Below, piece by piece: positions 1 through 11,504 of a stretch of DNA of 64,000 bases. The number at the start of each line of letters is the position of its first letter. Position 1 is the first letter of the stretch. The notes beneath the pieces were generated by a model that saw only the letters and a list, made by a program, of their open reading frames with translations, had not been told where the DNA came from and did not search any database. This stretch comes from Rhizophagus irregularis (Eukaryota > Glomeromycota > Glomeromycetes > Glomerales > Glomeraceae). Position numbers and translations under genes: made by a program. Location of the stretch: assembly GCF_026210795.1 (NCBI RefSeq), contig NC_089450.1, forward strand, positions 930,001-994,000, written 5' to 3'.

Positions 1-133
1 CAAGGTTGAAATTGACACCCATGTATAAGATGAATAAATATAAACTACTGTATGATATAAGAAAATAAATATAATATAATAGATAAATATGATAAGACAT
101 AGTTACTATGGCATAGGCATAATATTATGTAAT

Positions 134-828
134 TTAAAAGAATTGAGCAGGATTAAAATCCCTAATCATTTCTTGTTGAAATTTCAAACATTGCATTATC
201 ATATCATGTTGCTGTTTTCGCACAAGTAGCTGCTGTTGTTCTTGCAGCTGTCTCGATGATTGCTCCACTTGATTCCGACTCTGTTGCTGCTGTGCTTGCA
301 ACTGTCTCAATTGCTCCATTTGATAATGTTGCTGTTGTTCTTGCAACTGTTTCAATTGCTCCATTTGATTCTGTTTCTGTTGTTCTTGCAACTGTTTCAA
401 TTGCTCCATTTGATTCTGTTTCTGTTGTTCTTGCAACTGTCTCAATTGCTCCATATGATACTGTTGCTGTTGAACTGCTGGCTGTTGCACTGTTGGCTGA
501 GGCATAAATATTACAGCTGGTTTAGGTTGAGGATGTTCCTAATATAAAAATCAATAATTAAATTAACTTAAATACTTAACGCGAAAAGTGAGGTTTTTAC
601 AATTACCCATTGGTATATTCCGGTTTTTGTATCATGATCTATAAAAAAATATTGTTAATCTTGTAATAAGTTTAGCTAAAATCATAGTAAATACATACAA
701 TAAACTCGGCCATAGTAGTCAACCTAGAGCGGAATGATAGTGAAATTTAAACTTTATTGATCAAACAAACGAACATAATTATATTTACTCACGTATGAAT
801 TCCATCCAGGGGGCAAAGGAGTACTCAT
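134..828 (-). CDS. WW-domain protein with Gln-rich coiled-coil tail, four exons
   Basis: Four exons read in one frame: 828-793, 723-699, 638-607 and 538-134 (stop TAA), giving 165 aa. The introns (69, 60 and 68 nt) have GT donors (gtgagt, gtatgt, gtaatt) and AG acceptors. The first 43 residues form a WW domain: it opens MSTPLPPGW, has a GRVYY strand, a HDTKTG turn, and ends with the second Trp in QWEHP. This is the canonical two-Trp spacing of modules that bind Pro-rich peptides. The last exon is a Gln/Leu/Glu-rich repeat (units like MEQLRQLQEQQ, about 17 aa, 4-5 copies) predicted to be a coiled coil or assembly surface. The ATG was chosen because it directly precedes the WW core. The function is probably protein-protein adaptor; the partner is unknown. 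The exon structure is inferred by eye, but three junctions that all keep the WW consensus make it convincing. Confidence 0.85.
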
Positions 829-1614
829 TTTACGGTTCACTGAAAAGAAATATACTGAGGAAGGGGAAAACAAATATTATTCAATCGAGTAAGAAATTTT
901 GTGTCTTTTATGTCTTAAAATGGTTAGACAAGGAGTTTAGTTTGAAGTTCTACGATGACGTATTGGACAAGCACAAATGCAGGGGGCTGTTGCAAATTTT
1001 TTGCTTGAAACATTTTGCATACATTTCGATGAGATCACGTGACTAAAATGTCTAACCGACAGTATTAACCATCACCGGTGTAATACCTATGCCCGTGATA
1101 AATCACGTTGCCACCATAGGTGTTGACAAAATAATACTTTATTAATATATAAATAAATACAATAATATGCTCGGTTTAATAATATTAAATAATGGTTAAA
1201 TATTTATCCTAAAAATTCTAAAATTCATTTTTAAAATTCGTAACTTGGTTTTTAAGTCTAGATTGTCCCCTTTTTATGTTTTATTTTGTATCACCTTAAC
1301 CTGTTTTATTGCGTTGGACATTTACAAATTGTTTGGACATTTTCTCAAAAATATCAAAATGTCCACAAATTATTTTTCAAATAAATATTTGTCCACTGAC
1401 AAAATTAGTATTCCCAAATAATTTACCAACTTGTCCAACATTTTCATAAACCGTCTATTTAGATCAACATAACTTATCTCCTTAAATGTAACGTTTCCTC
1501 AGTTATTTCATGATCTACAAATTAATCACTTGATATCCTAATCACCTGAATTTCAAACTATACTAATATTAAATATAATACTGCGCCCCACAATTATTAA
1601 ATCTACTAGGTAAG
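829..1614. other. Intergenic, imperfect hairpin, no gene seen
   Basis: This holds the upstream region of the WW gene. An imperfect inverted repeat lies at about 1086-1120 (arms CCTATG/CATAGG with internal GTGAT/ATCAC). A 12-nt motif, attacaccggtg, recurs near 1074 (inverted) and 1623; it may mark decayed terminal repeats, but nothing conclusive is visible. Confidence 0.4.
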
Positions 1615-1934
1615 TTACGGCATTACACCGGTGGCGAGATCGCGTTGTTCATACTTCATATTATTTCGATGACCTTTTTTTTTAGTAGGTTGATGCTTAT
1701 TCATCACCCTATAAGTGTGTGCAAATGCAAATTTTTTATGAGAACAAGCACAGTTCTTCTGTGTTAAATTTCGAGAATAGGCAAATTTCTTGTTGTTCAA
1801 TGACTGATTCGATGCAAATTAATTTCTAAATCATCGGTAGTTGGATCTTCATGAAACAATTCATTAAAGTCGGGAATTTCTTTATTACAAAATTCTTTTG
1901 CCAATTTGGCTAAATTTTGTTTTAAGTTATTCAT
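1615..1934 (-). pseudogene. Unidentified basic small ORF pair, probably one disrupted gene
   Basis: A 45-codon ORF runs from an ATG at 1934 to TGA at 1797 and has ordinary amino-acid composition (acidic segment HEDPTTDDLEINLH). A second open frame (down to TAA at 1615) overlaps its end in another phase. That second frame is Lys/His/Cys-rich (segments CACSHKKFAFAH and HQPTKKKGHR) and lacks its own ATG near the start. The arrangement suggests a single small gene broken by a frameshift near 1797, or an unseen intron. I recognise no family. Treat as weak. Confidence 0.25.
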
Positions 1935-2243
1935 AATTTCTGTAAAGCACTAATTAAAATTTTTTTTTCTATATCGACTAAATTTTTTTAACTATTTTTA
2001 ATCATGAATTTTTTGAATTGATCTTATATAAATAATTCTTTTAAATTGTCACATGATTTGGTAATGTTACTTTTAATTATGGTATTTATGTTATTTTAAA
2101 AACAATTCTAATAATTTCGATTCAAGAAAACATTTTTTTCTGGGTCGATTAGATAACAAGGAAATTTCAAAATTTGAATGTTCTAGTTTCATATTTCTAG
2201 CGAACTTAAATTTTATTTCTAAACTTGAATTATTTGATCGCAT

Positions 2244-2456
2244 TTAAATTTTATTTGTTTCGCTAATGCAAGTATTGCATAAAATATGCTTGTGCCAATA
2301 TTTAAATTCGCAGTTTAATAAAAAACAAAAGCCATAAAATTCAATTTCATTTTCTTTTATTTCATGATTTTCCAAAATACAGTCGCAAGCACTATACCTT
2401 TTGAGTTTATTTTCACTTAGTATCCTCCTATAATTGTGATGATTTGCTTCTTTCAT
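2244..2456 (-). CDS. Small Cys-rich putative zinc-binding protein
   Basis: A 70-aa ORF starts with ATG at 2456 and ends with TAA. It has a CDC pair, two more Cys residues, and a C-terminal WHKHILCNTC motif. That ending resembles the HDHYLCKEC ending of the Cys-rich ORF at 15.7-16.0 kb, which suggests the same family. The HxHxxCxxC spacing is typical of zinc-coordinating modules. No further function can be assigned. It may be one exon of a larger gene, because it is short and lies amid low-complexity AT sequence. Confidence 0.4.
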   Translation of the reverse strand: MKEANHHNYRRILSENKLKRYSACDCILENHEIKENEIEFYGFCFLLNCEFKYWHKHILCNTCISETNKI

Positions 2457-3355
2457 ATTTCATATGTTTCTTTATACTTTTTTTTTTCCTTAAATAATTT
2501 ATCATGCATTGTGTATTAATATTACTAATTACGAATGATGAGAAATTTATTTTTTTAAAAACTTTTGAGAGATTTATTTTACGTCACTGAATATATTGAG
2601 TTATATAAACATAAATAATACGAATATAAATATTATTACTAATACTTTCATTGAATTTCAACTCAATGTATTATTTTTTTAACATGTATTATTATAGTTA
2701 TTTTGGCATTATCTTAAATGAACATAAAATTATGATCAGTCAAAAATTTTATTAGTATTTTCATTAAATTCATTGAATTTTTTAAAAAATTATAATATGT
2801 ATTATGTAATAAAATTATAATCAACTCACTAATTATTTAGTCGCTAAAGCAATAACATACAATTATTGTAATTATTTTAGCATTATCAATAAAAAAATTA
2901 AATTTGATTGCAATAAAAAATGTAAATTTATGGTCAATCAGAATATTTTATTAGGATTCATTGAATTTTCTAAAAAACTATAAAGTGTATTATTTAATAA
3001 AATTAAACTAAAATTTATACAAAATACAAGATCATTTATTTCAAATTACAATAAATTTGTTAATAACGTTAATTTAAAGTACTACGATACATTTCTACTT
3101 CACAATATTCTTACAATAATTGAATATATCATTCTCTTTGGGTTTGGTATTCGACATTTTACATGTTAAGATTCGAAAGATTAGTATAATTCTAATGTGC
3201 AATTATGTGCAATTTATTTGTTTTTATTGTTTTATTGAATATCATCATGCAATATTAATCCATACAGCAATTTACATATTTAACTGATAATGATTTTAAC
3301 AAAGCATAAATTATGAAAAGAAATTATCAGAAATCTATTAAAAAAGATTGCAAAT
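2457..3355. other. AT-rich intergenic stretch
   Basis: Extremely AT-rich sequence. Short phrases recur around 2700-2990 (for example fattgaattttntaaaaa-type runs with tttattag), suggesting a decayed tandem duplication. No coding frame, RNA gene or clear terminal repeat was seen. Confidence 0.4.
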
Positions 3356-5255
3356 TTAGGCAATCTCAGGTTGGCGAATAAATGTGGCATTAAATCTTTC
3401 CCTTACATCGTTTAAAATCCACTCAATAGGAACAACGTAATAAAATGGATGACCGTCCGTAACATTAATTCCCATAATCTTCCATGCATGTCGAATACTG
3501 GGAAGCCTGAATCACCTTTTATACCTGTACATTAAAAATTAGATTCAATCAGAAACAAAATATAAGTATTTCACTAGTTATAAACTTTACATATGTGTAA
3601 ATACAGTACTATTATTTCAATTAACTTACCAAATTTATTAGATTCATCATTTATGCTGACAACCCGTAAAGAAAATCTTTTCTTTCATTCTTTGTCCAAT
3701 CTCTTTTTTCCATTAATGATAACTGGAGGAAAAAAGTGACTCACTCTATCTTCAATGAAACCTCCTGTTGTAAAAGTGCTTCTTCCAATTTTTTAGACAT
3801 ATCCATAGTTGACAATATCATTGATAAGAGCTTGATTATCATTTTCATTTATTTCAGAGTTGATATTACAAATTTCAGTAATTGTAATATTACTTCCCAA
3901 TGGAACATTTGGCATTCCTAGTATCTTCCAATTTTCAATCTCACAGAATGCGTAATCGATATAATAGAGATTATGATTGGATCCAATTAATTATATTCGG
4001 AGACCTTTGCACAAGGTCAGCGTCAATCTTAAGAATAATTGTTAGAAAAAATATCATGTAATAATAATTTTATAGATGGCATACCTTGTCAAATTTTCCT
4101 GGTTGAAACACTTCACTTCCTTCCTCCTTTACACTATGTTTAACTGTTAACATATAATTCTTACTTGGCTCTGCAACGTTTTTAAACAAACCTATAGCCA
4201 TCAACTTTTGGACTATTAATACTTATGCCAGGTATAATGAAAATCAAAATCAACATCGTATTTAACTAAACTGGAAACCCTTCAAATTCTGATGGTAAAT
4301 AGTCTAACAATTTTATATATTAAAAGGAAAAAAATCAAACTTTATATTAGCTTCATCAAGTTTTTGATGCTTGATATGTTTATGTTTGGTTAAGAAATCA
4401 TCTAAATTACGGTATGGTCATTTTTCAACAATTTTACCAGCGGTAACAACCCTATCATCAGGAATAATATTTTTAATTTTTGTCAGTTCCGAGAAATACT
4501 AGCGTCTCTTCTGAGATGTAAACAAAGATTCTTTATTATCTACCAATCCTATGTTTACTGCTGATAATGGAAGAGATTCAAATACTGTAGTAAATTTATC
4601 TTCAACATCATTAAATATACCAAATGATCACTTCTTATGATTGGAGTGATTTTTCGTCCATTAAGATTCACTGCAATGGTTGTGATTTTTTCTATGTGTA
4701 TCATATTGGGTTAAAATGTAATTCTGTTTCATTGATATTATATTAAGTAATATACTAACCTGTTAAGTAAATGTTGACTCGGAATAATCAGCGTTAAATA
4801 GTGAAATCATCGAAAGGTTGCTATCACCAATACACTCACCAACATCAAATGACTTGATAATTCAAGCCCTAGGACAGATTGTTGCCTCTGATTTTTTAAA
4901 GTAAAAACCTCTTGGTTTTCGAAAAATAGCGTATAGTCGCATTGCCACATGATCGAATAATTATCAATATTACCCTTAATCATTTTAAGGCTGATAATGT
5001 TTATGATACTTTTCAAAGATTTAAGTGAATATCATTGCTAATACTTCTCTCATTAAGTCTCCTTTTAATCTTCTTTTTAATCTTCCTTTTAAATTTCTTA
5101 ATAGTAGACACTCTGTTTATTTCAATGGTAAAAAATATTCATCTATGATTTTAAAAGGTTCATCTAAAATGATGCTGGTTGAGCCTTTATTGATATTATA
5201 AGTTTTTTTAAGTCTGGTTTGAAGTTAAAAGGAAAAGACCCTAATTCATCTCGGT
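3356..5255 (-). pseudogene. Trypsin-like (S1-type) serine protease, multiply disrupted
   Basis: Reading right to left, fragments in several frames line up as one protease. An N-terminal part lies at about 5255-4300. A segment with LTVKHSV (candidate catalytic His) lies near 4140, DYAF (candidate Asp) near 3950, and KGDSG with PVF (catalytic Ser, oxyanion loop) at 3505-3522. The last codons before TAA at 3358-3356 complete the domain. One intron is clear: donor gtaagt with the exon ending at 3630, acceptor cag with the exon resuming at 3524, phase preserved. Damage includes TAA at 3795-3793 just before the KIGRSTF strand, TGA at 3687-3685, a one-base frameshift after the GDSG strand, and further shifts upstream. 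All three triad motifs survive, so decay appears recent. An active product would be a secreted or vacuolar endopeptidase; no signal peptide can be placed. Confidence 0.7.
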
Positions 5256-6307
5256 TAAATAAGACAAATATTAAAAAAAATTTTAGACATATTTAAAAAT
5301 ATTGATATGTATAAAAAGGCTGTAATAAAATAGTGCAGAAAAGGATAAATAAATGGAAAAAAAAAGGTGTGAATGATGTAATAATAACTATTTTAGTACA
5401 TGAATTATATTTTTTTTTCGCATAAGTAATTTGATTTATTAAAATTTTGATCAGTATATTAAAAACAAAATTATTATCTTTATGAATTGTAAATGATGAG
5501 TAAAAATTTTTGCATAATTTTTTTCAACGAATCATTATCTCCAAATTTCCACCCTATGATTAAAATTGTTAGTGTCAGCTATTAGGTAAATCCGTAAAAA
5601 AGATGAAATTAATTTTTAATAAATAATATTTTATATTAATCTTCTATACAATTATTTTATTTAATTGCGAGCATATCAATATATCAGTTGCCTGACATGT
5701 TGATCCAAATGATCATTTTTATAATTAATCATCAATTCATTCTAATAAATCTAATTATCATCATGTGCTTTATCAAGCTCGTCCTTTAAAAACTTAAGTA
5801 GGAATAAAAGTATAATTTTAACAGCAAAAATACATGTAATGTTGCAATAGGAAAAAGATTTTTTTATCAATAAGAAACCCTTAATTAATAATATATATTT
5901 CTTGTCAAGCATAATTTTGCCAAAGAAAAAACTTTTACTATGGTAATAGAGGTGGTTTTTCAAATAGATTTTGGTTATATTAAAATTTCTTTGCCGGGTT
6001 TTTAATACAAGTACTATAGAAACAAGATTATTAGATGTATTTTTGAGTATAAATTTAATAAACGAAACTTAGTTGTACGGTACTAAAACAATATTTAATA
6101 ATATTTAATAAATATTTTATTATTAAGAATTTTATAAATAAATTTCTTAAAGTTTCTTTTGATCTTTGATCCAATTAAAAAATTGACTTGATAAATTAAG
6201 TTGTCAAAGTTGGTGGAGTCATGACTAAAAAATAATCAGACAACAGCAAATATGATACCCGAGACCTTATAATTTTGTTCAACGCCAGTTTTGTCTTTAA
6301 CTTATTA
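5256..6307. other. AT-rich intergenic stretch
   Basis: No convincing gene. A 70-codon open frame at 5751-5963 (-) is Lys/Phe/Leu-rich and looks like AT-biased noise. Confidence 0.35.
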
Positions 6308-6448
6308 TTATCTTCGGTAAGCTATAGCAACTTTACCTCGTGAACGTTGCTCATAAACATTGGGGCTACTCTTCATAACATTAAATATCATTATCTTGAG
6401 ATGCGCAAAGGTGAGATCTTCTTTAATAACCATATCATTACCAGAAAT
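6308..6448 (-). pseudogene. Unidentified coding fragment
   Basis: A 46-codon open stretch ends in TAA at 6310-6308. It has balanced composition, including the segments KEDLTFAHLK and RGKVAIAYRR. It has no obvious start and no continuation on either side, so it is probably a remnant exon. No family is recognised. Confidence 0.25.
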
Positions 6449-7725
6449 TTAGAAATATTAATTGGGAAAGGTTTAATATTTATTTTATTTTTTTATTTTT
6501 ATAGTTTCGGGTAAAAAGGTTGATAAATTGAAGAAAAATCTTTGTACATAATTTTTGTTTACCTAAATAGTTGTGGAATAAGAAAGATAATTCTGTTGGT
6601 ATGATGTGATGAATTAATAGGAATACTGGGTGGTTGTGATCAAGGATCGGTCTAACGTTAGACGCTTCGTTAAGGTGCTTGAATAATGGTGAATTATCTA
6701 CTCGGTGAGGTATAGGGAAAGGTTTAATATAATTTATTTATTTTATTACTAAAAGAGTCGTAGAACCCAGACTATTACAAATAAAAGAAAAAAGAGTTCG
6801 AAAAGACTTAAAACTAGTATGTGTGTATAGACCTTTGTTCTTCATCCCCTACGAGACCCCACTCTTCGATCTGTACTATTTGATAAAGTAGGACTACGCT
6901 AATAAATCAAATGGGAACCTTAATAAAAACCATCCGAGAGACTAGCAACTATCTACAAAAAAAGAAAGTTAAAGGGCGGGTAAAATAGTCTAACTTTATC
7001 TACAGTTGTTAATGATGGAAATGTTCCGTGTAATGAAAGGTTTAATATAATATTTTTACAAAAAATTTATATTATTGACCACTCTTAAATCACGTGATAC
7101 CGATAAAATATTTTGTACAAAATGTTATATTTTCTGTATATAAACTATAATTCCTTTTTTTTAAAAAAAATAAATAAATAAAAATGGATAATGATCTTTC
7201 AAAACTTAAGATTCAAAAAAAAAAATTGTATTTACTTAAAGTGCTTAAAGTGCCGACTTCGCTCTAAAACGTTTATAATTATAAATAAATATTTTACAAG
7301 TGAAAAATAAGACTGAAAAGCAAAATCAAAAGCCCAAAGGTAATGAAAATAAAACAAAACCAAAAATAAAATCAAATCTTAAAAAAGAATGGAAAAATGA
7401 GATTGAAGAAACCAAAGAAAGACTATAAAAAAATGGAAAATGAAACCAAGCCCAAGAAATCTAAAAATTCTAATTGTATTATTTCAAAATTTTTTTTTTT
7501 TTTAAAAAGAAAAGACTTTTAGCGTCTTTTTATTTCAAAAATCAAAATTTTACTATCATTTCATGTATTCGGCATTAATTTGAAATATGACTTGCCACTT
7601 TCAATTTCATATACTTTCATTAATCAAACTATCAAGGTAGAAAGTCAGTTGTTTATAATTTTTTATTCAATTTCAGATTAATACGTTGCTACATCTGGTA
7701 CACATTTACTATGTAATCACCGACA
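6449..7725. other. Gene-poor stretch with a recurring 14-nt motif and a possible Lys-rich ORF
   Basis: The motif gaaaggtttaatat occurs three times in the same orientation (about 6467, 6718, 7035), spaced 250 and 320 bp apart, possibly as borders of decayed repeats. A TATA-like tatataaac (about 7136) is followed by ATGGATAATGAT at 7184. A Lys-rich open frame (about 7284-7430, ending in TAA) could be a second exon. No convincing splice site joins them, so no CDS is called. Confidence 0.3.
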
Positions 7726-8535
7726 CAATTGTCTCCTTATCGATTACTTTGTTTTTAAATTATCCTCAGTAAAATATCTGCTAAGAAGACGTCATCTTCG
7801 GTAGAAAATCTTTCAAGTTTATTTCTGTTATTTTCAACCTTTTTACCATCGACCTTCCAAAGTTTCAGACTGGCAAAATTGTTAATATTAAGTGATTTAA
7901 GTTTGTCACTTATTTCATTAAAGTCAAGAGACTTGATATGCGAAACTTGAATATTATCATGGTTGATATTATTATTAGAAACAACGATTGCTGCGCCAAC
8001 GAATTTTCATATTTCTCGCTTCGAAGTAAACAATTTAAGGAAAAGCACATGTTGAATATTTTTCTGTAAAGAGATAAAATGTATTTTTTTTTAGAGAAAG
8101 AAGTTTTGAGAAAACTTGAGAAATTTTGAGGGATATAATATACTTTTAAAAACCTCTCTGGATACATCATTAATAATAAAATAGTAAAATTTTATGCAAA
8201 AGAAATGATTAATGAAAAATTATTATCATGAAGTATTTATAAAAAAGGTTAGTATTGACTAAGTGTGGGAAAATCATCTGCAGGAAAGTCATTCTACAAA
8301 TACATTCGTAAAATAACAAGGAACCTATAAACTTTTTATTGTTGTTGTCACGGTTATCCGATTTTAAATGAATTTGATTGGCTAAAAAATTAAAATTTGC
8401 ACCTTGCCCGCTTATGATCACGAATACTTCAAATTTTTTTCGCTCCTTGGCTTCCAAAAAAAGTTTTTATTGACTCGTTAAACATTCCTGTTATGGAAAA
8501 GAGAATAAAAAGTAATAAATTTGCTACACTTTCTG
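7726..8535. repeat. Segmental duplication, copy A (partner 27747-28775)
   Basis: Starting at aattgtctccttatcgatta and ending near ctacactttctgt, this block matches 27747-28775 over most of its length in the same orientation. It contains the crinkler N-terminal exon and its upstream region. The copies differ by small indels, a more divergent middle, and a 166-bp MITE present only in the other copy. Confidence 0.8.
7796..8050 (-). pseudogene. Crinkler-like N-terminal exon, copy A, broken
   Basis: This is a paralogue of the crinkler exon at 27800-28045. The conserved core SLKLWKVDG is present, followed by KKVENN and a FSTEDDVFLADILL segment that is better preserved here than in the other copy. 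Just after the ATG (8050) the sequence lacks 17 nt present in the other copy, which breaks the frame between the start and the domain. The downstream P-loop part is absent. The LWKV-containing ubiquitin-like header is known from crinkler-type proteins of oomycetes and of Rhizophagus. The assignment rests on that motif and on synteny with the P-loop gene at 26-28 kb. Confidence 0.6.
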
Positions 8536-8830
8536 TGACCAAGTTAATATTGAATTTACTTGCTCATTTATATTATACATTTGATTATCACCATCATAAG
8601 TAATTCCCAACATTGCTTGTTCTTCCGGTGTAAATTGATTATTATAATAATAATAATAAAATTCTTCTCCTTCAAATAAATATGGTTCCTCTAATGGAGA
8701 TTCCGATAAATGAGAATTTAGGTATGAATAATGTATTATTATCTCCTATTGAATTTATTGAATTTTGAAATTCGATATTTTCGATATTTTCGATATTTTG
8801 TTCGATATTTTGTTTCATGGTTTGTTCCAT
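8524..8830 (-). pseudogene. Small acidic/Asn-rich ORF with one frameshift
   Basis: ATG at 8830 opens a frame with NIEQNIENIENIE repeats (from a cgatattttcgatatttt microsatellite), which stops at about 8690. The +1 frame then carries a clean stretch: SESPLEEPYLFEGEEF, a five-Tyr run, FTPEEQAMLG, and TAG at 8526-8524. A single-base shift between about 8710 and 8750, or a missed intron, would join them. The product would be about 100 aa, acidic and low complexity, with no recognised domain. Its last codons lie at the edge of the segmental duplication. Confidence 0.35.
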
Positions 8831-9125
8831 GTTTTACGCTTTGATTTTGATATTCGACGAAAAATATTTTGATATTTTTTGGTTTTTCAAAGAACAAATG
8901 TTACGAACGAAATTGAAGTGGAAATTTCGCCTCTTCAGGACCTCGGAAATATTTTCTATGGGATTTATAAAAATTTTTTATATCAATCTATTTCTTTATA
9001 TGTAATTTGTAGATTAAATCAATAGAATCAAAATTTCTCACAGTATTTATTTCTATTATTCTTTTAAAAAACATAAATAACTTGACAAAAGCGTAGGGAT
9101 GATCGGCCGATCAACTCTCTTTATG

Positions 9126-9728
9126 CCGCAGTGATGGCAAATGACTAGGTCATTTGCCCATTTTGAGATGACCTCCGAATGACCTTCGAATGACCTAGTC
9201 ATTTAGGTCATTTGTCATTTGAGTCATTTAAAATTAATGCTTTATAATTCAGGCCAAGTTAATGATGCCGGCCAGAATTATGAACTTCTAATATCATGTG
9301 AAAATTTTATCCATGAAATAGTGAAATTGTATGAATAGTTCTGGCCAGAATTATGATGTAATTTTTAAATGACTAGGTCATTTGTCATATTTACCCCAGT
9401 ATAAACGCCACAAAAAATTTCCACCCCACGTGATTTTTGGCCGGCATTATATGTCTCGGCTGGCATTAAGAAATTAAGCATGTGACAAATAAGGTGTGAC
9501 AAATAGGATTTCACACACTGAAAAAAATCTAAGTCCCTGGAATACATAGTAAAAATGGAAAACAGGAAAGGTGTGATGCCGGTGACAAATTTTAGGGTCA
9601 CGTGGGGGTGGAAAAATTTGGTGGCTATACTGGGGAAGATATTTGTCATTTAATGTTGAAATGACCCAAATGACACGTGACCAGTCATTTGAGTCATTTG
9701 AGGTCATTTGAGTCACTGGCCAACACTG
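9126..9728. mobile_element. hAT-like MITE, about 600 bp
   Basis: The left end CAGTGATGGCAAATGAC (from 9129) and the right end, read inward CAGTGTTGGCCAGTGAC (from 9728), form terminal inverted repeats of the hAT CAGTG type. Multiple copies of caaatgac/gtcatttg motifs fill both subterminal regions. CTTTATG flanks both sides (9119-9125 and 9729-9735), but three extra bases separate it from the left CAGTG, so the target duplication is imperfect. The interior carries repeated ggccagaattatga phrases and no transposase. A detached end of the same family lies at 34397-34440. Confidence 0.65.
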
Positions 9729-9736
9729 CTTTATGG

Positions 9737-11380
9737 TTGTGTAAACAACGATTTGTTATTCAACTTATTCAACAATCATTTCACTTATATTTGTACATAC
9801 AATGAACAATTAATTATTATATGGTAGTATTTCATTTTATATTTATAGATGACTAAAAATAGTTTAATAACTAAAACTTTATTTTTTTATATTATAGTGC
9901 ATAAGAAATTATTTCCGTAAAAATACTAAAAAATGAAACAAGAAAAATTATTTAATAATCGGTAAACACAAGTTTCTTACTTTTTAAACATAATTGATTC
10001 TATTTTCCTTTTCCCTTGTTTTATTTGTAGTTTATGTGTAAAATCCCTTTTATACATTTAAAAACTTTAATTAAAAATTTATTTATCCCTTACCTCTAAA
10101 ACCGGGGAAATAATTTTCTTATAACGAAACTTGAGTTCCTAAAAAAAATTACCATTTTTGTTAATTTAAAAGGAGTTCAAAATAACTCTATTATAGAATC
10201 TAACCAAATATTATTTACTTTGAAAAAATATAATACTTTGTATTATTATTATTATTTACTGTATATCAATATTACGACATCAACATTCAATTATTATTTC
10301 ACAATGAGATAATTTGAACAATTTAACATGTGTATATGCAATAAATGCAATAAATCTATTCAAGAAACTTAACCAAAAAATAGGAACATATAAATCCCTT
10401 TCAATATAGATAAGACAATAATAAATGACCCTTTTTTTTCTTTCTTCTCTCTCTGTTATAATAAAAAAGATTTTCATTGTGCTTCGGTTAATATAATTTA
10501 ACGTGAAATTATATAACAAATGTCGTTGTTTGAATTACGCAATTTTTAAACACGATGCATGATAGAAAATCCTTAAATGAGATATATTCTATTTAGAAAT
10601 TCTGGGAATGGCTTGGTTCCGATTTTACTTTGAGTGTGGCTGAATCACGGGATTTTTTTTGGCTGTCGTATAACCTTGTATGCAGTTGATATCCGTTTTC
10701 GTGCTTCTAAATCGCAATATTTAATTGGAATGTTTTTGATACATCACTTATTTGGTTATGAAAGTCCATAAAATGAATTTTTTGATGGACATTACCGATC
10801 TTTATAAAGCCATTTAAGTCAAAAATAACAAAGTAAGAATAAAATGAAACTTTATCAGGATGTTCCGAACTTTATATATGGAATAATTGGAATATAAAAG
10901 GTAATTAAAATATTAAAATGTTTAAAATAAAAATATCCCCAAATAAATATTTTCGATTGTTTTTTTATTTACCTATTAATTTACCTATTAATAAGCAAGG
11001 TAAATATAATTATTATATTTAAACACATGAACTCATTTTTTTTCTTTTTGTACTTTTTTTGTTTCTTTATTTTAATGTGTCATTGATATTATTAATGAAC
11101 TAAATAAATATCATATATATATATAAACAATGTGGACATCCTCGTATTATCACATTATTGCTGATCATTTTGCCGATCATTTGTTAATTATCTATTTGAT
11201 ATCATAACAAAACCACCATTTTGGGTTATTTTTTGCAAATTCTGCTATACATTATCAAAATTCATATAAAAGCTCGAAAATCAACGTTTTCAAATCCAAA
11301 AATTAACCAAAACTTGGCCGAAAATGGGCTTAATTTTTAATAATTAGAAAAATTCAAAGTAATTTGATGATATTGCATCA
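9737..11380. other. Gene-poor AT-rich stretch
   Basis: No supported gene. Open frames here are short and AT-biased. An (AT)n tract lies near 11110. Confidence 0.4.
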
Positions 11381-11504
11381 ACCAGTGATCAGAATTTAAT
11401 GTTTTATAGCTTGTTGAATTCATCTCATCAAGACGAACATTTTTATAGTAAGCTCATAACCGAAATATTTACACAAAATTGATTTATACACGACGATCAC
11501 TGGT
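11381..11504. mobile_element. Short inverted-repeat element (possible MITE)
   Basis: A perfect 10-bp inverted repeat, ACCAGTGATC at 11381-11390 and GATCACTGGT at 11495-11504, bounds 124 bp of AT-rich DNA. The ends resemble the CAGTGATGGCC ends of the hAT-like MITEs in this window. No clear target duplication was found, so the mobile origin is inferred. Confidence 0.35.

Noticed and set aside
256-547. Two overlapping + strand open frames rich in Ile/Ala/Leu
   Set aside because: They are antisense shadows of the Gln-rich repeat of the WW gene on the - strand.
795-1046. 83-codon + strand frame MNSIQGAKEY...
   Set aside because: Its start overlaps the first exon of the WW gene in antisense, and no family or codon signal supports it.
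9365-9716. Two overlapping - strand frames of 80-94 codons
   Set aside because: They lie wholly inside the hAT-like MITE and are made of its subterminal repeats.
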